Notes: generated by a model not told the origin, from the letters alone. A stretch of DNA of 33,750 nt from an uncultured Bacteroidales bacterium (GCA_945828345.1 CALZRA010000012.1:1-33750); one strand, 5' to 3'. Positions 6,511-15,506 are shown, numbered from the stretch's first letter. Translations and numbers: made by a program.

Positions 6511-8325
6511 ATGCAACACATGCGAACCAAAATCCTTCGCTTCGGCCTGCTGGCCCTGATACTGCTCGTCACAGTACCGGCCACATGGGCACGCAAGCGG
6601 GTGTACAATCTGGCCGACTATGGCATCAAGGCCAATACGGAGGCCGACGCTAACCTTTGCAGCCGACTGAAACAGACGCTCGAACGCATCAAGCAGGAAA
6701 CTGCTCCGGGCGACAAAGTCGTGCTCAAACTCGAACGCGGCACCTACCACTTCCATGCCGACGACGCAACGGCTTACGAATTTTACATTTCCAACCACGA
6801 CCAGAACCAGCCCAAACGTACAGCCATCCTGCTCAGCGGCTGGCAGCAGCTCACTATCGAGGGCAACGGTGCCGACCTCATGTTCCACGGCAGGCTCATT
6901 CCCCTCGTGCTCTCAGGCAATACCGACCTCACGGTGCGCAATCTCTCCATCGACTTTGCCAATCCGCAGATTGCCCAGATACAGGTGGTAAAGAACTCTC
7001 AGGAGGAGGGCATCACCTTCGAAGTGGCCCCTTGGGTCAACTACCGCATAGGGGCAAACGGCTGCTTCGAAACCTACGGCGAGGGCTGGACGGCACAGCC
7101 TTCGGCAGGCATTGCCTTTGAACGCGACACCCGCCACATCGTATACAACACCGCCGACCTGGGCATCAACACCCAAGGGGTGCAGGACCTGGGCGGCCGA
7201 CAGCTGCTGGCACCGAACTGGAAAGACAACCGCCTCGTGCCGGGCACCGTAGTGGCCATGCGCACCTGGCACCGCCCCTGCCCCGGCATATTCATGCGCA
7301 ACTGCCTGCGCACCACGCTCCACGATGTCAAGGTTCACTATGCCGAAGGCATGGGACTCATTGCCCAACGCTGTACTGACATCACCCTGAACAAATTCGG
7401 CGTATGCCTGCGCGGGACGGACGATGCGCGCTATTTCACCACGCAAGCCGATGCCACGCACTTTTCACAATGCCGCGGCAAGATTACTTCGAACTACGGA
7501 CTCTATGAAGGCATGATGGACGATGCCATCAACATTCACGGCATCTACCTGAAAGTGCGCGAACGCATCGATGACCATACCCTGCGCTGCCGCTACGAGC
7601 ACGGCCAGGCTTGGGGCTTTGACTGGGGCGACGTGGGCGACGAGGTGACCTTCGTCAAGTCGCAGAGCATGGAGAACTCTCCCTTCCGCACCCACATCAG
7701 CCGCATTGAACCTGCCGACAAGCCTACCTTCCATGGCTGCCGCGACCTGATTATTACCTGTACCGACGAGCTGCCTGCCGAAATCAACGCCAACGACGAT
7801 TGGGGCATCGAAAACCTCACATGGACTCCCGAGGTAGAGTTTAAGCGCAACATCGTGCGCAACAACCGCGCACGCGGCGCACTCTTCAGCTCGCCCCGCC
7901 GCACGGTGTGCAAGAACAACCTGTTTGACCACACCTCGGGCACAGCCATCCTGCTGTGTGGTGACTGCAACGGATGGTACGAAAGCGGAGCTGTCTACGA
8001 CCTGCTCATTGAGGGCAACACCTTCATCAACGCGCTCACCAGCCTCTACCAGTTCACCAATGCGGTCATCTCCATCTATCCCGAAATCCCGCAACTGAAA
8101 GACACCGCTCCCTACTTCCACGGCAAGGGACCGCGCTCCATCGTCATCCGCAACAACCACTTCGACACCTTCGACGCACCCCTGCTTTATGCCAAGTCGG
8201 TGGACGGCCTGGTCTTCAAGCGCAACGAGGTGAAGAAGAACTCGGCCTACAAGCCCTTCCATTGGAACACGCAGCCCGTCATGCTGGAACACTGTACAAA
8301 CACCGACATCGATTCTGCCGACTGA
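6511..8325 (+). CDS. glaB: secreted GH110 alpha-1,3-galactosidase (GalB/GlaB-like)
   Basis: The product is 604 aa, matching the length of Bacteroides GH110 enzymes. An N-terminal signal peptide is clear (ILRFGLLALILLVTVPATWA before RKRVYNLADYG). The body shows the repeated short strands of a right-handed parallel beta-helix (LTIEGNGADLMFHG, LTVRNLSIDF, IVIRNNHFDTFDAPLLYA). The acidic pair in GMMDDAINIHG (D337-D338) lies in the conserved catalytic region of the family. GH110 enzymes are inverting exo-alpha-1,3-galactosidases that remove terminal galactose from blood-group-B or linear Gal-alpha-1,3-Gal structures, so a role in host glycan use in the periplasm is likely. ATG at 6511 and ATG at 6520 are both possible. 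It is monocistronic, with no SusC/D genes nearby, and ends in a strong terminator. Codon use is GC-rich, unlike the AT-rich rhuM gene of the island. Confidence 0.88.
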   Translation: MQHMRTKILRFGLLALILLVTVPATWARKRVYNLADYGIKANTEADANLCSRLKQTLERIKQETAPGDKVVLKLERGTYHFHADDATAYEFYISNHDQNQPKRTAILLSGWQQLTIEGNGADLMFHGRLIPLVLSGNTDLTVRNLSIDFANPQIAQIQVVKNSQEEGITFEVAPWVNYRIGANGCFETYGEGWTAQPSAGIAFERDTRHIVYNTADLGINTQGVQDLGGRQLLAPNWKDNRLVPGTVVAMRTWHRPCPGIFMRNCLRTTLHDVKVHYAEGMGLIAQRCTDITLNKFGVCLRGTDDARYFTTQADATHFSQCRGKITSNYGLYEGMMDDAINIHGIYLKVRERIDDHTLRCRYEHGQAWGFDWGDVGDEVTFVKSQSMENSPFRTHISRIEPADKPTFHGCRDLIITCTDELPAEINANDDWGIENLTWTPEVEFKRNIVRNNRARGALFSSPRRTVCKNNLFDHTSGTAILLCGDCNGWYESGAVYDLLIEGNTFINALTSLYQFTNAVISIYPEIPQLKDTAPYFHGKGPRSIVIRNNHFDTFDAPLLYAKSVDGLVFKRNEVKKNSAYKPFHWNTQPVMLEHCTNTDIDSAD

Positions 8326-8368
8326 CAATCCCGCCTCCCGCGGCCTGCACTTCCGCTGGTAAAACCAT

Positions 8369-8398
8369 AAAGGGCGTAGCCACGTGGCTACGCCCTTT
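8369..8398 (+). terminator. terminator of the GH110 gene
   Basis: A perfect 30-nt palindrome (AAAGGGCGTAGCCA, then its complement) lies 43 nt after the stop codon and ends in TTTAT. Because it is symmetrical with A and T flanks it may also work for transcripts arriving from hpf on the other strand. Confidence 0.8.
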
Positions 8399-8410
8399 AT
8401 TGCCTTAAAA

Positions 8411-8500
8411 AATGAAGTATATATTACTTTGCCAATGAAGTATATATTACTTTGCCGATGAAGTATATATTACTTTGCCGATGAAGTATATCTTCTTTGA
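8411..8500. repeat. 23-bp tandem repeat, about 3.9 copies
   Basis: Three units of [a/g]atgaagtatatattactttgcc follow each other exactly (8411-8433, 8434-8456, 8457-8479) and a fourth (8480-8500) has changed bases in its second half. Each unit contains a near-palindrome, aagtatatattactt. The array lies between two converging genes. It is not a CRISPR, since there are no spacers. Confidence 0.9.
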
Positions 8501-8648
8501 AAAGCAGATTTTTCCCTCGGAAAAGTGGATACAATGTGGGGCAAACGCGTTGGGCTCTTCTCGGGGTACAGGTACATCACCAGCCCCCCAGCTACGCCCA
8601 CACCCTGTGCCTGATTGCTTCACTTGCCCCGGCACAGGCTGCCGGCAA

Positions 8649-8945
8649 CTACTTGCCCTGACGTTCCTTGTACTTCTCAAGCTGGCGGAGCAGAGAGTCA
8701 ACGCACAGGTCAACGCCCTCCTCAAACGTGTCGCACACCTTTTCGGCGCGCAACTCAGATCCGGGCAGTACAATATTCACAGCGGTTTCCTTGTTGCGGG
8801 CCGTTTCCGGCTTTACCACCTTCAGGATAAATTCTGCCTTGATGATGCCTTCGCAGTTCTTCTGCAACTTGGCAGCCTTCTTCTCGATAAAAAGGTTCAG
8901 TTTTTCGGTAGTGTCGAAATGGATGGCTTGAATCTTGAGTTCCAT
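8649..8945 (-). CDS. hpf: ribosome hibernation-promoting factor HPF/RaiA family
   Basis: This is a 98-aa short-form HPF (sigma-54 modulation protein/S30EA family). The beta-alpha-beta-beta-beta-alpha pattern is visible: MELKIQAIHFDTTEKLNLFIEKK, then the basic-hydrophobic strands AEFILKVVKPE and TAVNIVLPG, and the closing helix DTFEEGVDLCVDSLLRQLEKYK. Such proteins bind the 30S decoding region and inactivate or protect ribosomes in stationary phase. The gene follows xerC by 21 nt and is probably co-transcribed with it. It has an unusually strong Shine-Dalgarno for a Bacteroidota gene (AAGGAGG, 5-6 nt before ATG). In many Bacteroidales the order is rpsU-xerC-hpf; here rpsU is 5.7 kb away. Confidence 0.92.
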   Translation of the reverse strand: MELKIQAIHFDTTEKLNLFIEKKAAKLQKNCEGIIKAEFILKVVKPETARNKETAVNIVLPGSELRAEKVCDTFEEGVDLCVDSLLRQLEKYKERQGK

Positions 8946-8966
8946 AGTAACCTCCTTTTTGTTTTG

Positions 8967-9848
8967 TTACGCCCTGGGATGGGCACGTTCGTATTCCTTT
9001 TTCAAGTCAGCAAACGTGGTGTGCGTATACACCTCAGTAGTCCGTATGCTTTCATGCCCGAGCAAGTCCCTGATAGCCTCAAGGTCTGCCCCGTGGTTCA
9101 GCATAGCCGTGGCAAAGGTATGGCGCAACACGTGCGGACTTTTCTTTTTCTGCGTAGTCACCAACGAGAGATAATGCCTCACCAACCCATACACCTGCAC
9201 CTTGGTCATGCGTTTGCCCTTCAGCGTCACGAACAGTGCGCCGTCGGCGCAGGCCATCTGGGCTCGCAGCTCCACATAGGTTTTCAGCGCGCTGCACAGC
9301 TCCTCGCCGAAAGGTACAATGCGCTGTTTGTTGCGCTTGCCCGTCACCTTCAGCTCGCCGCGCATAAGGTCCACATCCGACACATCCAAGCCCCGCAGTT
9401 CCGAAAGGCGGATGCCCGTGTGGTAGAAAGTGAGTAGAACCAACCTGTCGCGCTGTCCCTCGAAACCCTCAGGGTAAGTCACATCGTCAAACAGGCGGTC
9501 TATCTCGCTGTCCTTCAGGAAGGTGGGCAGCGGCAGATGCACCTTGGGATTCTTCACCAGGCGCACCGGGTCGTGCTGCACCCGCTGCATACGCAGCAGA
9601 TAGCGGTAGAACGACCGCAGGGCACTCAGCTGCTTCGCCACATAGCGGCCAGTACAGCCCCGCTGCATCTCGGCCGACATCCATTGCCTTACCACATCGG
9701 CATCGACATGCTTCCAGTCCGGCTGTCCTTCGAGCGACATGCAGAAGCGGCGGAAGTCCCTCAACGATGCACCGTAGGTGTCAGCCGTACGTTGCGAATA
9801 ACCTCGCTCGGCACACAGGTAAAGCAGGAAATCTTCAATGTACTGCAT
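8967..9848 (-). CDS. xerC: tyrosine recombinase XerC/XerD-like
   Basis: The product is 293 aa from ATG at 9848, the family's usual length. The frame stays open to an ATG at 9899, which would add 17 basic residues that relatives normally lack. The N-terminal SAM-like core-binding domain begins at MQYIEDFLLYLCAERGYS. The catalytic domain has all expected residues: R147 in GIRLSEL, H239 and R242 in PHVLRHTFA, H265 in LLGHESI, and nucleophile Y274 in TEVYTH. Xer recombinases resolve chromosome dimers at dif. Position before hpf supports a housekeeping role rather than mobility, so I do not assign it as integrase of the nearby tRNA-Asp island, from which it is also separated by the GH110 gene. No consensus promoter was seen just upstream. 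XerC versus XerD cannot be decided here. Confidence 0.9.
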   Translation of the reverse strand: MQYIEDFLLYLCAERGYSQRTADTYGASLRDFRRFCMSLEGQPDWKHVDADVVRQWMSAEMQRGCTGRYVAKQLSALRSFYRYLLRMQRVQHDPVRLVKNPKVHLPLPTFLKDSEIDRLFDDVTYPEGFEGQRDRLVLLTFYHTGIRLSELRGLDVSDVDLMRGELKVTGKRNKQRIVPFGEELCSALKTYVELRAQMACADGALFVTLKGKRMTKVQVYGLVRHYLSLVTTQKKKSPHVLRHTFATAMLNHGADLEAIRDLLGHESIRTTEVYTHTTFADLKKEYERAHPRA

Positions 9849-10472
9849 CGGCCATTCTCGTTTGTTGGGCGAATATCGTAACTTTTTCCGAATGGGCAAA
9901 AGAAAAGCCAGAAAAGTTGCCGTGCCCCTTCCCCAGCGGCCTATAACTGCCAGAACTACAGGTTACGGAGCCGATTCGAACGCCGCTTCTGGTTGTCAGG
10001 TTAAAGTCGCAAAGTCGTAAAAAAAAACGAGATTGCGACAACTTTGGGGGCATTTCCCGTACTGTAGCGACCTGCAATAGTATAAAGGCCTACAAGTTTA
10101 TTATGACGAACTGGCGCAATGCGTCTGGCTCCATAATCAGCAACACCAAGGAGAAGCAGAAGGCTATAAACAGACTGTGGCCTCATATTAGCAATTATAG
10201 TAAGTGGATGAGATATATTGATAAAAATGCCGACCACGCGAAATCACTTCGAACGGCCGGCTTTGAGAAAAAATTACTTCATACTAACAGGGACTTTCGC
10301 TCCTGTTAGGGGGATGCAAAGCGAAGAGCTAAGATGCTACTTCGCATTGGATTATCAGTTTCTGCTGAACATCCGTACTGCAATACTTCGCACAAAAATC
10401 GTCACAGTTTCTACACATTAGTTTTTTGAGTACACCGATGACCTGTTGTGCAACAGTGCTAACATGAGATGG
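9849..10472. other. gene-free stretch between xerC and the small 56-aa gene
   Basis: No convincing gene is present. A hairpin at 10284-10309 (ctaacagg...cctgttag, 8-bp stem) is followed on the minus strand by a T run after about 10 nt and may end transcripts of the small gene. At 9960-9995 there is a GTTCGAAT-like string, but no tRNA folds from it. The sequence looks like a junction between the conserved xerC-hpf block and the inserted surface-protein genes. Confidence 0.5.
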
Positions 10473-10643
10473 CTAATTCCAGATTTCGCTGTTTTCGCTA
10501 TCCCAGATTCCTTGTTCTTTCTTTCCAGAATACTGGTTTGAGCCCGAAGCACCTTGATTGATTCGAACCTCACTTCCTGCAATCATTCCCTCAAACGAGA
10601 GGTTGATGGCCGCTGAATGCGGAATAATATATGCTTTCTTCAT
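10473..10643 (-). CDS. small conserved-type protein, 56 aa
   Basis: A short frame from ATG at 10643 encodes MKKAYIIPHSAAINLSFEGM, continues IAGSEVRINQGASGS and ends in KKEQGIWDSENSEIWN. The plan, MKKxYxxP, then a short hydrophobic stretch ending in (M/L)xAxS, then a polar tail ending with (L/I)WD, recurs in many small Prevotella and Bacteroides proteins. It is found as the second gene after large secreted proteins. Their function is unknown. It starts 18 nt after the stop codon of the 1454-aa gene, which implies co-transcription. An in-frame ATG two codons upstream (10649) is an alternative start. There is no signal peptide of normal length. The resemblance is to a recurring pattern that I recognise, not to a named family. 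Confidence 0.7.
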   Translation of the reverse strand: MKKAYIIPHSAAINLSFEGMIAGSEVRINQGASGSNQYSGKKEQGIWDSENSEIWN

Positions 10644-10661
10644 TGTCATTTCATTTATTCG

Positions 10662-13600
10662 TCATTTCACATAAACTTTCTGGCCGTTAATGATGTAAAG
10701 ACCCTTGGTTGGATTCATCACACGACGACCACTCAAATCATAGACTCCCTCAGTCACCTTGTCTGCCATGGCGTTGTCAATAACTGTTGTGGTGCCATCT
10801 TCAAAAATCAGTCCCTGAATTGACTGGCTTGTAGGCACGGGCAGATAGGCCTTGAATCCCTGTACAGTTGACCCCGTATAGCGACAGAACTCAAGTTCAG
10901 TAGCCTCAGCAGAGGGAAGCTGCAAAGTATAGATGTCGCATCCGGTCACGGTTGGTCTTGTAACGGTTTCATACTGACCTAACAAAGCACTGGAGAGAGC
11001 GTCAGGTTCAGTGTCAGCTATTTCAAGATATACGCAGCCATCTTTGTAGGAAGCCTCGGCTCCGTCTTGATACTGAATTACATAACCCGTACCAGCTGGA
11101 ATATCGCCTGTCACAGCTGTCAGTTTAAGCGCATTGTTGGTTTCATCGATAATGCCGGTGTATACCTTCAGGCGTTCGTCCTGAGCATAGTATTGACTTA
11201 CACCTTTCAGCGTCACAGGGCTATAGAAAGTGCCTAATTTGTTGTACTGGTTGGTTACGGGCACAGGCAGCCAAGACACTTCTTCTATGGCCCAATCACA
11301 GCGCGCTGACACATATTGGAGATTTCTATCTACTGCGGATGAATTATCATATACATATTTGGAACCACTGTTATCGGTTTTCAAGGTATAGCAACCCAAA
11401 GTACCACCCTCTGCTGCATAGATGCATACAGAATTTGCACTTGTTGAGGTTGCCCCATTATTGTGGGTGTTCTTCGTGTAGTAACCCGTGTTATAGCTGA
11501 GCAGCTTAAAGTCATTCTGACCGTCACCATCAACATCACTGCCCTCACACAGCATAAAGATGGTAGAACGCTTATCCATATCCGGCTGCATGCTCATTTT
11601 AGTATCTTTACTCGGTGTTGCGGTTTCTGCCGTCATATAATTGCCGCTGTACTTGCCCTTGAAACGGTAAAGCTTGCCTACCTTAGGCAGGTTAATTGTA
11701 ACGTTGTCAAACACGGCTGTAGCTGAGCTTGTTGCTTCCGTAATCTGATCGACAGTAGCTGCCGCATCGTTGAGCACAGCCCTGGCCTCTGCAGAAATTT
11801 CTGCCGCGGTCTTGTCCGTTCCATTATAGGCGTACTGACCCAGACCCGTACCAATATAGGTATCTATGTTGTTGATGGCTGTTTGCAATTCTTCAATGTT
11901 GGCCACAGAACTGCTGCTAACAGGAGTGACAATCCACACACGGTCCTCCGTCTGATTAGTAGTCACTTCATCACCTGCAGCCGGAGCCTCTGCCGATGTA
12001 CCCAACTTGCCATTCTCTGTAGTCACAACCACACAAAGGCCGTTATCCTCGGCTGTTTGCGTGAATGTCAGCACAGTACCATCGGCTGCAAACGAGGGAT
12101 TATCGACATCCGTGGTCACGGCGATACGTTTACCTCCCTTTTCGGCGATATAAAATGAGCCTGACGTTCCACTGGAAATAATGCTGAACAACTGGGCATA
12201 GGGATTCACGGTAGCCTCAGCTACAGTGAGGGGAGACTGGCTACTGGCCGATGCATTAGCTGTCAGCAGCAGATTATTGCTGCTTTTCAACGTATACAGC
12301 TGACTTGCACTGGCCTCGATCAGGAGGTTGGTGAGTGCACTAGTGTATGTGTCACCCAAACGTTCCTTAGCAGTAGTGTACTCTACGGCCAATGTCTGGT
12401 CGTCATCAAGCAGCACCTGGGCATAGGCCAAGGCATCGCCATAAGCGAGCAGAGTCGTTGTGTTCTGATTGATTAAGTTGGCATAATTGTTATCATGCCA
12501 AGGCTTCACACGGTTCATCTCTGCTTGCAACTCGTTCTTGTCCGTCGTATTGTCGGCAGCATCGGGAGCCACAAACTCCAGCGTCCATACCAAATTGGTG
12601 TTGTCAGTCGCCTGATTGGTGTAAACTTTGTCTCCGGCAGAGTTGGCAGCATTGTTCGAAGAGAAATAACCCTTACTTGTTTTTACCTTGAACGTACTAG
12701 CCAACAGGTCAATCGGCTCAAACAGGAAGGGGCTGCCTGTCTGGTCCATATCAGTGTTCCACTGGCCAAGTTCCACAAGTTTCTTACCAGCTATCTGTAT
12801 CACATATTTACCCTCATTGTCGCCTGTAGCGGGAATGAGTGTGAACAGCTGGTCTACATTGTTTTCATCGAGCGTGTTTATAATCACGTTACCTTCGCTA
12901 CCTACTTTCACACAATTGGCTTGCATATAGCACGAAGAACTGTTGTGCTTCAGACGGTAACGTTGTCCCAGATTAAATCCGCTCAGCATGTTCTGCTGTG
13001 CCTGACCCAAAGTGGTTTGCAGGGCTGCTGTAGCCGCCTCACGCGTTTCAGCCGTTCCTTCTGCTACATCCAGAGCCTGCTGAGCTGTTGCAATTGCTGA
13101 CGTCATACTTGCAACATATGAATTGGTCTCAACCAGTTTGCCACTGTTGTTTGTACACAGGGTATTCAATGCGTCCTTCCAAGCAGTAGCCTCCGTGATA
13201 GCCGTCCGAAGTGCATACGGCGTGTTATCCGTAACCAACGAAACTGTCCACCGCGAAGCAGCATCGTTGAAATCAACGTAATTTGCCAGCTTAAATGATG
13301 AGTGGTTGCACATGTGCAACATATTACTGCTCTTTGTGAACAAAGCCACCACATTTTCTTCCGCACTTGTTGTACTGCCACTTATCTGCAAACTGTAATT
13401 GCCAGCCAAACCGGCATCGGTTACAGCCGTAGTGGCACTTGTTTCATCTGCTGCTGTTGCTGAGCCATTGGGGACACCGGCATATTTTCCGGTTGTCTCA
13501 TTATAGAGCTTGAAGGTAAGGTCACTGTTCGCTTTGAGCTGAATGAGTTCGTTCAACTCATGGTTTGGACTTATACCATAGCAATAGCCTGCATTAGTTG

Positions 13601-15026
13601 TACCTATGCTCAGCGCTTTACCTGAGCGCTCGTCACTGGCCTTGGTTGTAAAGGTCACATTCGAGCCATCGACTGCTGCAACAAAAGCATCGCAGGCCGT
13701 CTCAACCGCTTCCAACACATCATTGATGGCTGTAGCAGTATGGCTGTTCAAGGTTTCATATACCATTGAGGCCCCTTCCCAAACAGCAGGCACATTCTTC
13801 CAGGTTTCAAGACGGCCCAATATGGTAGTCTTATAGGATGAGGCATAGTTGGCTGCAACATCATCATCTACCGCTTCAATAAACATTTTGGAGCCATCGT
13901 CACCTGCCAATGCTGATTCACTATCCCAATGCGCAAGAACACTATTAGTTCTTTTATTAAAATAGTTATTGGCCGAAAGATGGTCTTTAATACGCCATTC
14001 ATTAGCAGCCTGTGTGGATGTAGGATAACAAATGTCGAACGTTGTCACCTTATTTTCAGGCGCACTGGCTTTAACCATTTTGGTCACAGCCCCATCTCCG
14101 TTTCCAGAAGTACCAAGTACATAGGCAGTACCCTTGGCCATGTTGTAAAATTTGTAACCATCTGTTACATTACCTACCACACACCACAAACCAGCTGCAT
14201 CTGTCGGCTGGGTGGAATTGTTGAGTATGATGTAATCGCCGTCTGTCCTTTCTGGTGATACACTCCAATAACACCCAGACCCTGTTGACTTTATCCTATA
14301 CCACTTGGTATTTGCAGCCCAACGATTATCTGCGGGCATATCTGAAATGACAACCTCATTCACTACAGTAGAAGGTTTTTCTGCCGACACCACGCTATAA
14401 AAGGCAATGGGAGAACCCGCACTGCTTGAACCATAGCTACCGCTTGCAGAAGTGAAGCAATTTCCATTCGAAAGTGCTGATACCAAATACAAATTAGTGG
14501 TTACATCGGTTGCCTCGCCATTATCATCGCAATAATCAGTGGCCACTTTAGTTGAACTGCTGTTGTACGGGTCAGACGACCACGAAGTGACATTCAGCTT
14601 TTGGGCGTTGGTGATGGGATTATTCTTGGTAGCTCCCCCGATACCTAAATAATAAGGAGTGCTCTCCAAGCCATTTTTGCGACAAAGCGTGATTTGCCGC
14701 GCAGACACGCCATTGCTACTGTTTGTCACATCAGCAACCGATTTGACAACCCACATGTGATTCATGTCGTTGGTGACAAATGCGGATGGATTACTCTGAA
14801 GAATCAACTTGGCGTTGCTCTGACCATTGTTGACAATGAAACCTGAGTTGTTGGTTTCACCGCTAATGTACATGGAGTAGATGAACACCTCTTGTCCTGC
14901 CGTAACCGAGGACATGTTCAAGCGGTCGCCAGGCTTGTAATAAACACCCTGCGACACCTGGGCTTTGGCCCCCACACCAAAAAGAAGCAAAGCCAATGTG
15001 AGTAGAAAGTAATGTTTCTGTTTCAT
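10662..15026 (-). CDS. large secreted modular protein (1454 aa) with sorting-type C-terminus
   Basis: A clear signal peptide (HYFLLTLALLLFGVGAKAQ) starts the protein. Four or more similar blocks then alternate. Beta-rich, beta-trefoil/lectin-like units open with phrases such as KWYRIKSTGSGCYWS (about 241), RYRLKHNSSSCYMQ (690), LYTLKSSNNLLL (910) and LYRFKGKYSGNYM (1119). Alpha-helical, Ala/Thr-rich FIVAR-like linkers lie at about 390-455, 603-680, 826-900 and 1043-1108. The last residues, GVYDLSGRRVMNPTKGLYII, are the short C-terminal motif common in large Prevotella surface proteins and reminiscent of type IX secretion signals. A surface adhesin or glycan-binding role is plausible but unproven; no catalytic motif was seen. 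It has its own promoter and a roughly 165-nt leader. The gene and its small partner lie between rpsU and xerC, genes that are usually adjacent. Confidence 0.8.
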   Translation of the reverse strand: MKQKHYFLLTLALLLFGVGAKAQVSQGVYYKPGDRLNMSSVTAGQEVFIYSMYISGETNNSGFIVNNGQSNAKLILQSNPSAFVTNDMNHMWVVKSVADVTNSSNGVSARQITLCRKNGLESTPYYLGIGGATKNNPITNAQKLNVTSWSSDPYNSSSTKVATDYCDDNGEATDVTTNLYLVSALSNGNCFTSASGSYGSSSAGSPIAFYSVVSAEKPSTVVNEVVISDMPADNRWAANTKWYRIKSTGSGCYWSVSPERTDGDYIILNNSTQPTDAAGLWCVVGNVTDGYKFYNMAKGTAYVLGTSGNGDGAVTKMVKASAPENKVTTFDICYPTSTQAANEWRIKDHLSANNYFNKRTNSVLAHWDSESALAGDDGSKMFIEAVDDDVAANYASSYKTTILGRLETWKNVPAVWEGASMVYETLNSHTATAINDVLEAVETACDAFVAAVDGSNVTFTTKASDERSGKALSIGTTNAGYCYGISPNHELNELIQLKANSDLTFKLYNETTGKYAGVPNGSATAADETSATTAVTDAGLAGNYSLQISGSTTSAEENVVALFTKSSNMLHMCNHSSFKLANYVDFNDAASRWTVSLVTDNTPYALRTAITEATAWKDALNTLCTNNSGKLVETNSYVASMTSAIATAQQALDVAEGTAETREAATAALQTTLGQAQQNMLSGFNLGQRYRLKHNSSSCYMQANCVKVGSEGNVIINTLDENNVDQLFTLIPATGDNEGKYVIQIAGKKLVELGQWNTDMDQTGSPFLFEPIDLLASTFKVKTSKGYFSSNNAANSAGDKVYTNQATDNTNLVWTLEFVAPDAADNTTDKNELQAEMNRVKPWHDNNYANLINQNTTTLLAYGDALAYAQVLLDDDQTLAVEYTTAKERLGDTYTSALTNLLIEASASQLYTLKSSNNLLLTANASASSQSPLTVAEATVNPYAQLFSIISSGTSGSFYIAEKGGKRIAVTTDVDNPSFAADGTVLTFTQTAEDNGLCVVVTTENGKLGTSAEAPAAGDEVTTNQTEDRVWIVTPVSSSSVANIEELQTAINNIDTYIGTGLGQYAYNGTDKTAAEISAEARAVLNDAAATVDQITEATSSATAVFDNVTINLPKVGKLYRFKGKYSGNYMTAETATPSKDTKMSMQPDMDKRSTIFMLCEGSDVDGDGQNDFKLLSYNTGYYTKNTHNNGATSTSANSVCIYAAEGGTLGCYTLKTDNSGSKYVYDNSSAVDRNLQYVSARCDWAIEEVSWLPVPVTNQYNKLGTFYSPVTLKGVSQYYAQDERLKVYTGIIDETNNALKLTAVTGDIPAGTGYVIQYQDGAEASYKDGCVYLEIADTEPDALSSALLGQYETVTRPTVTGCDIYTLQLPSAEATELEFCRYTGSTVQGFKAYLPVPTSQSIQGLIFEDGTTTVIDNAMADKVTEGVYDLSGRRVMNPTKGLYIINGQKVYVK

Positions 15027-15197
15027 ATTAGTTGGATTAAAGATAATGTTACTTTCGTCTGTTTCCTTCCTGTTACCTGCTACATTTCTCTATGGAATCC
15101 AACTGACAGGTACGGCTCCGCCTATCCCCTCAAAACATCAACAAGTTCACTGGACGACAAGCGCAAGGACTACGGAATAATTAAGGCTTTTAGGCGG

Positions 15198-15229
15198 CAA
15201 AAATAGGGAGAGGACTTCATAGAGGCAAA
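15198..15229 (-). promoter_or_regulatory. promoter of the 1454-aa secreted protein gene
   Basis: The minus strand has TTTG (15226-15229), a 20-bp spacer, and TATTTTTG (15198-15205), an exact Bacteroidota promoter. Transcription should begin near 15192, leaving a roughly 165-nt untranslated leader, long enough for regulation. Confidence 0.75.
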
Positions 15230-15506
15230 TGGGGGGGGGTAATTATACTTAATGCATGTTAAGTTTGCTTTAATTCCAGAGAAAAAGAGAAGAAAAGCCA
15301 CATATCAAACAATAAAAGAGAAGAAAAAGCTATCAAAATTTGTTTTGTTAGCTCGTACTTAGGCCACCCGTCACTTAACTATCGCAACTGTGCAAAGTGA
15401 CGTTCAAGAGGGTTTGATGATTGGGCTGTAGGCAACAAAAGTTCACCCTATGCAAATTTTAACAACAGTTACGTCGGCTCATCTGGGTTCGAACCACACC
15501 AACGCA

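Larger units (their letters stand above)
8326..8648. other. convergent intergenic region between GH110 gene and hpf
   Basis: No gene is seen. It holds the GH110 terminator (8369-8398) and the 23-bp tandem repeats (8411-8500). The remaining 150 bp before the hpf stop show nothing recognisable. Confidence 0.6.

Noticed and set aside
8411..8479. Repeated promoters in the 23-bp units
   Set aside because: TTACTTTG is one base short of TAnnTTTG, the spacing to the previous TTTG is only 16 bp, and no plus-strand gene follows.
8411..8500. CRISPR array
   Set aside because: The repeats are contiguous without spacers.
8475..9437. 320-codon plus-strand frame opening in the tandem repeats
   Set aside because: It runs antisense through hpf and xerC and has no motif of its own.
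8967..9848. Xer-type recombinase as the integrase of the tRNA-Asp island
   Set aside because: It lies outside the direct repeats, 2.7 kb from the tRNA, and sits with hpf as in the housekeeping arrangement.
9960..10000. GTTCGAATC-like string near xerC
   Set aside because: The supposed T stem does not pair and no cloverleaf forms.
10103..10309. 68-codon plus-strand frame in the gap after xerC
   Set aside because: No motif, no promoter and no family resemblance; it may be a remnant but cannot be supported.
15470..15505. tRNA-like T arm (GGTTCGAACC) before the palindrome
   Set aside because: Flanking bases do not pair as a T stem on either strand and no acceptor or anticodon arm can be drawn.
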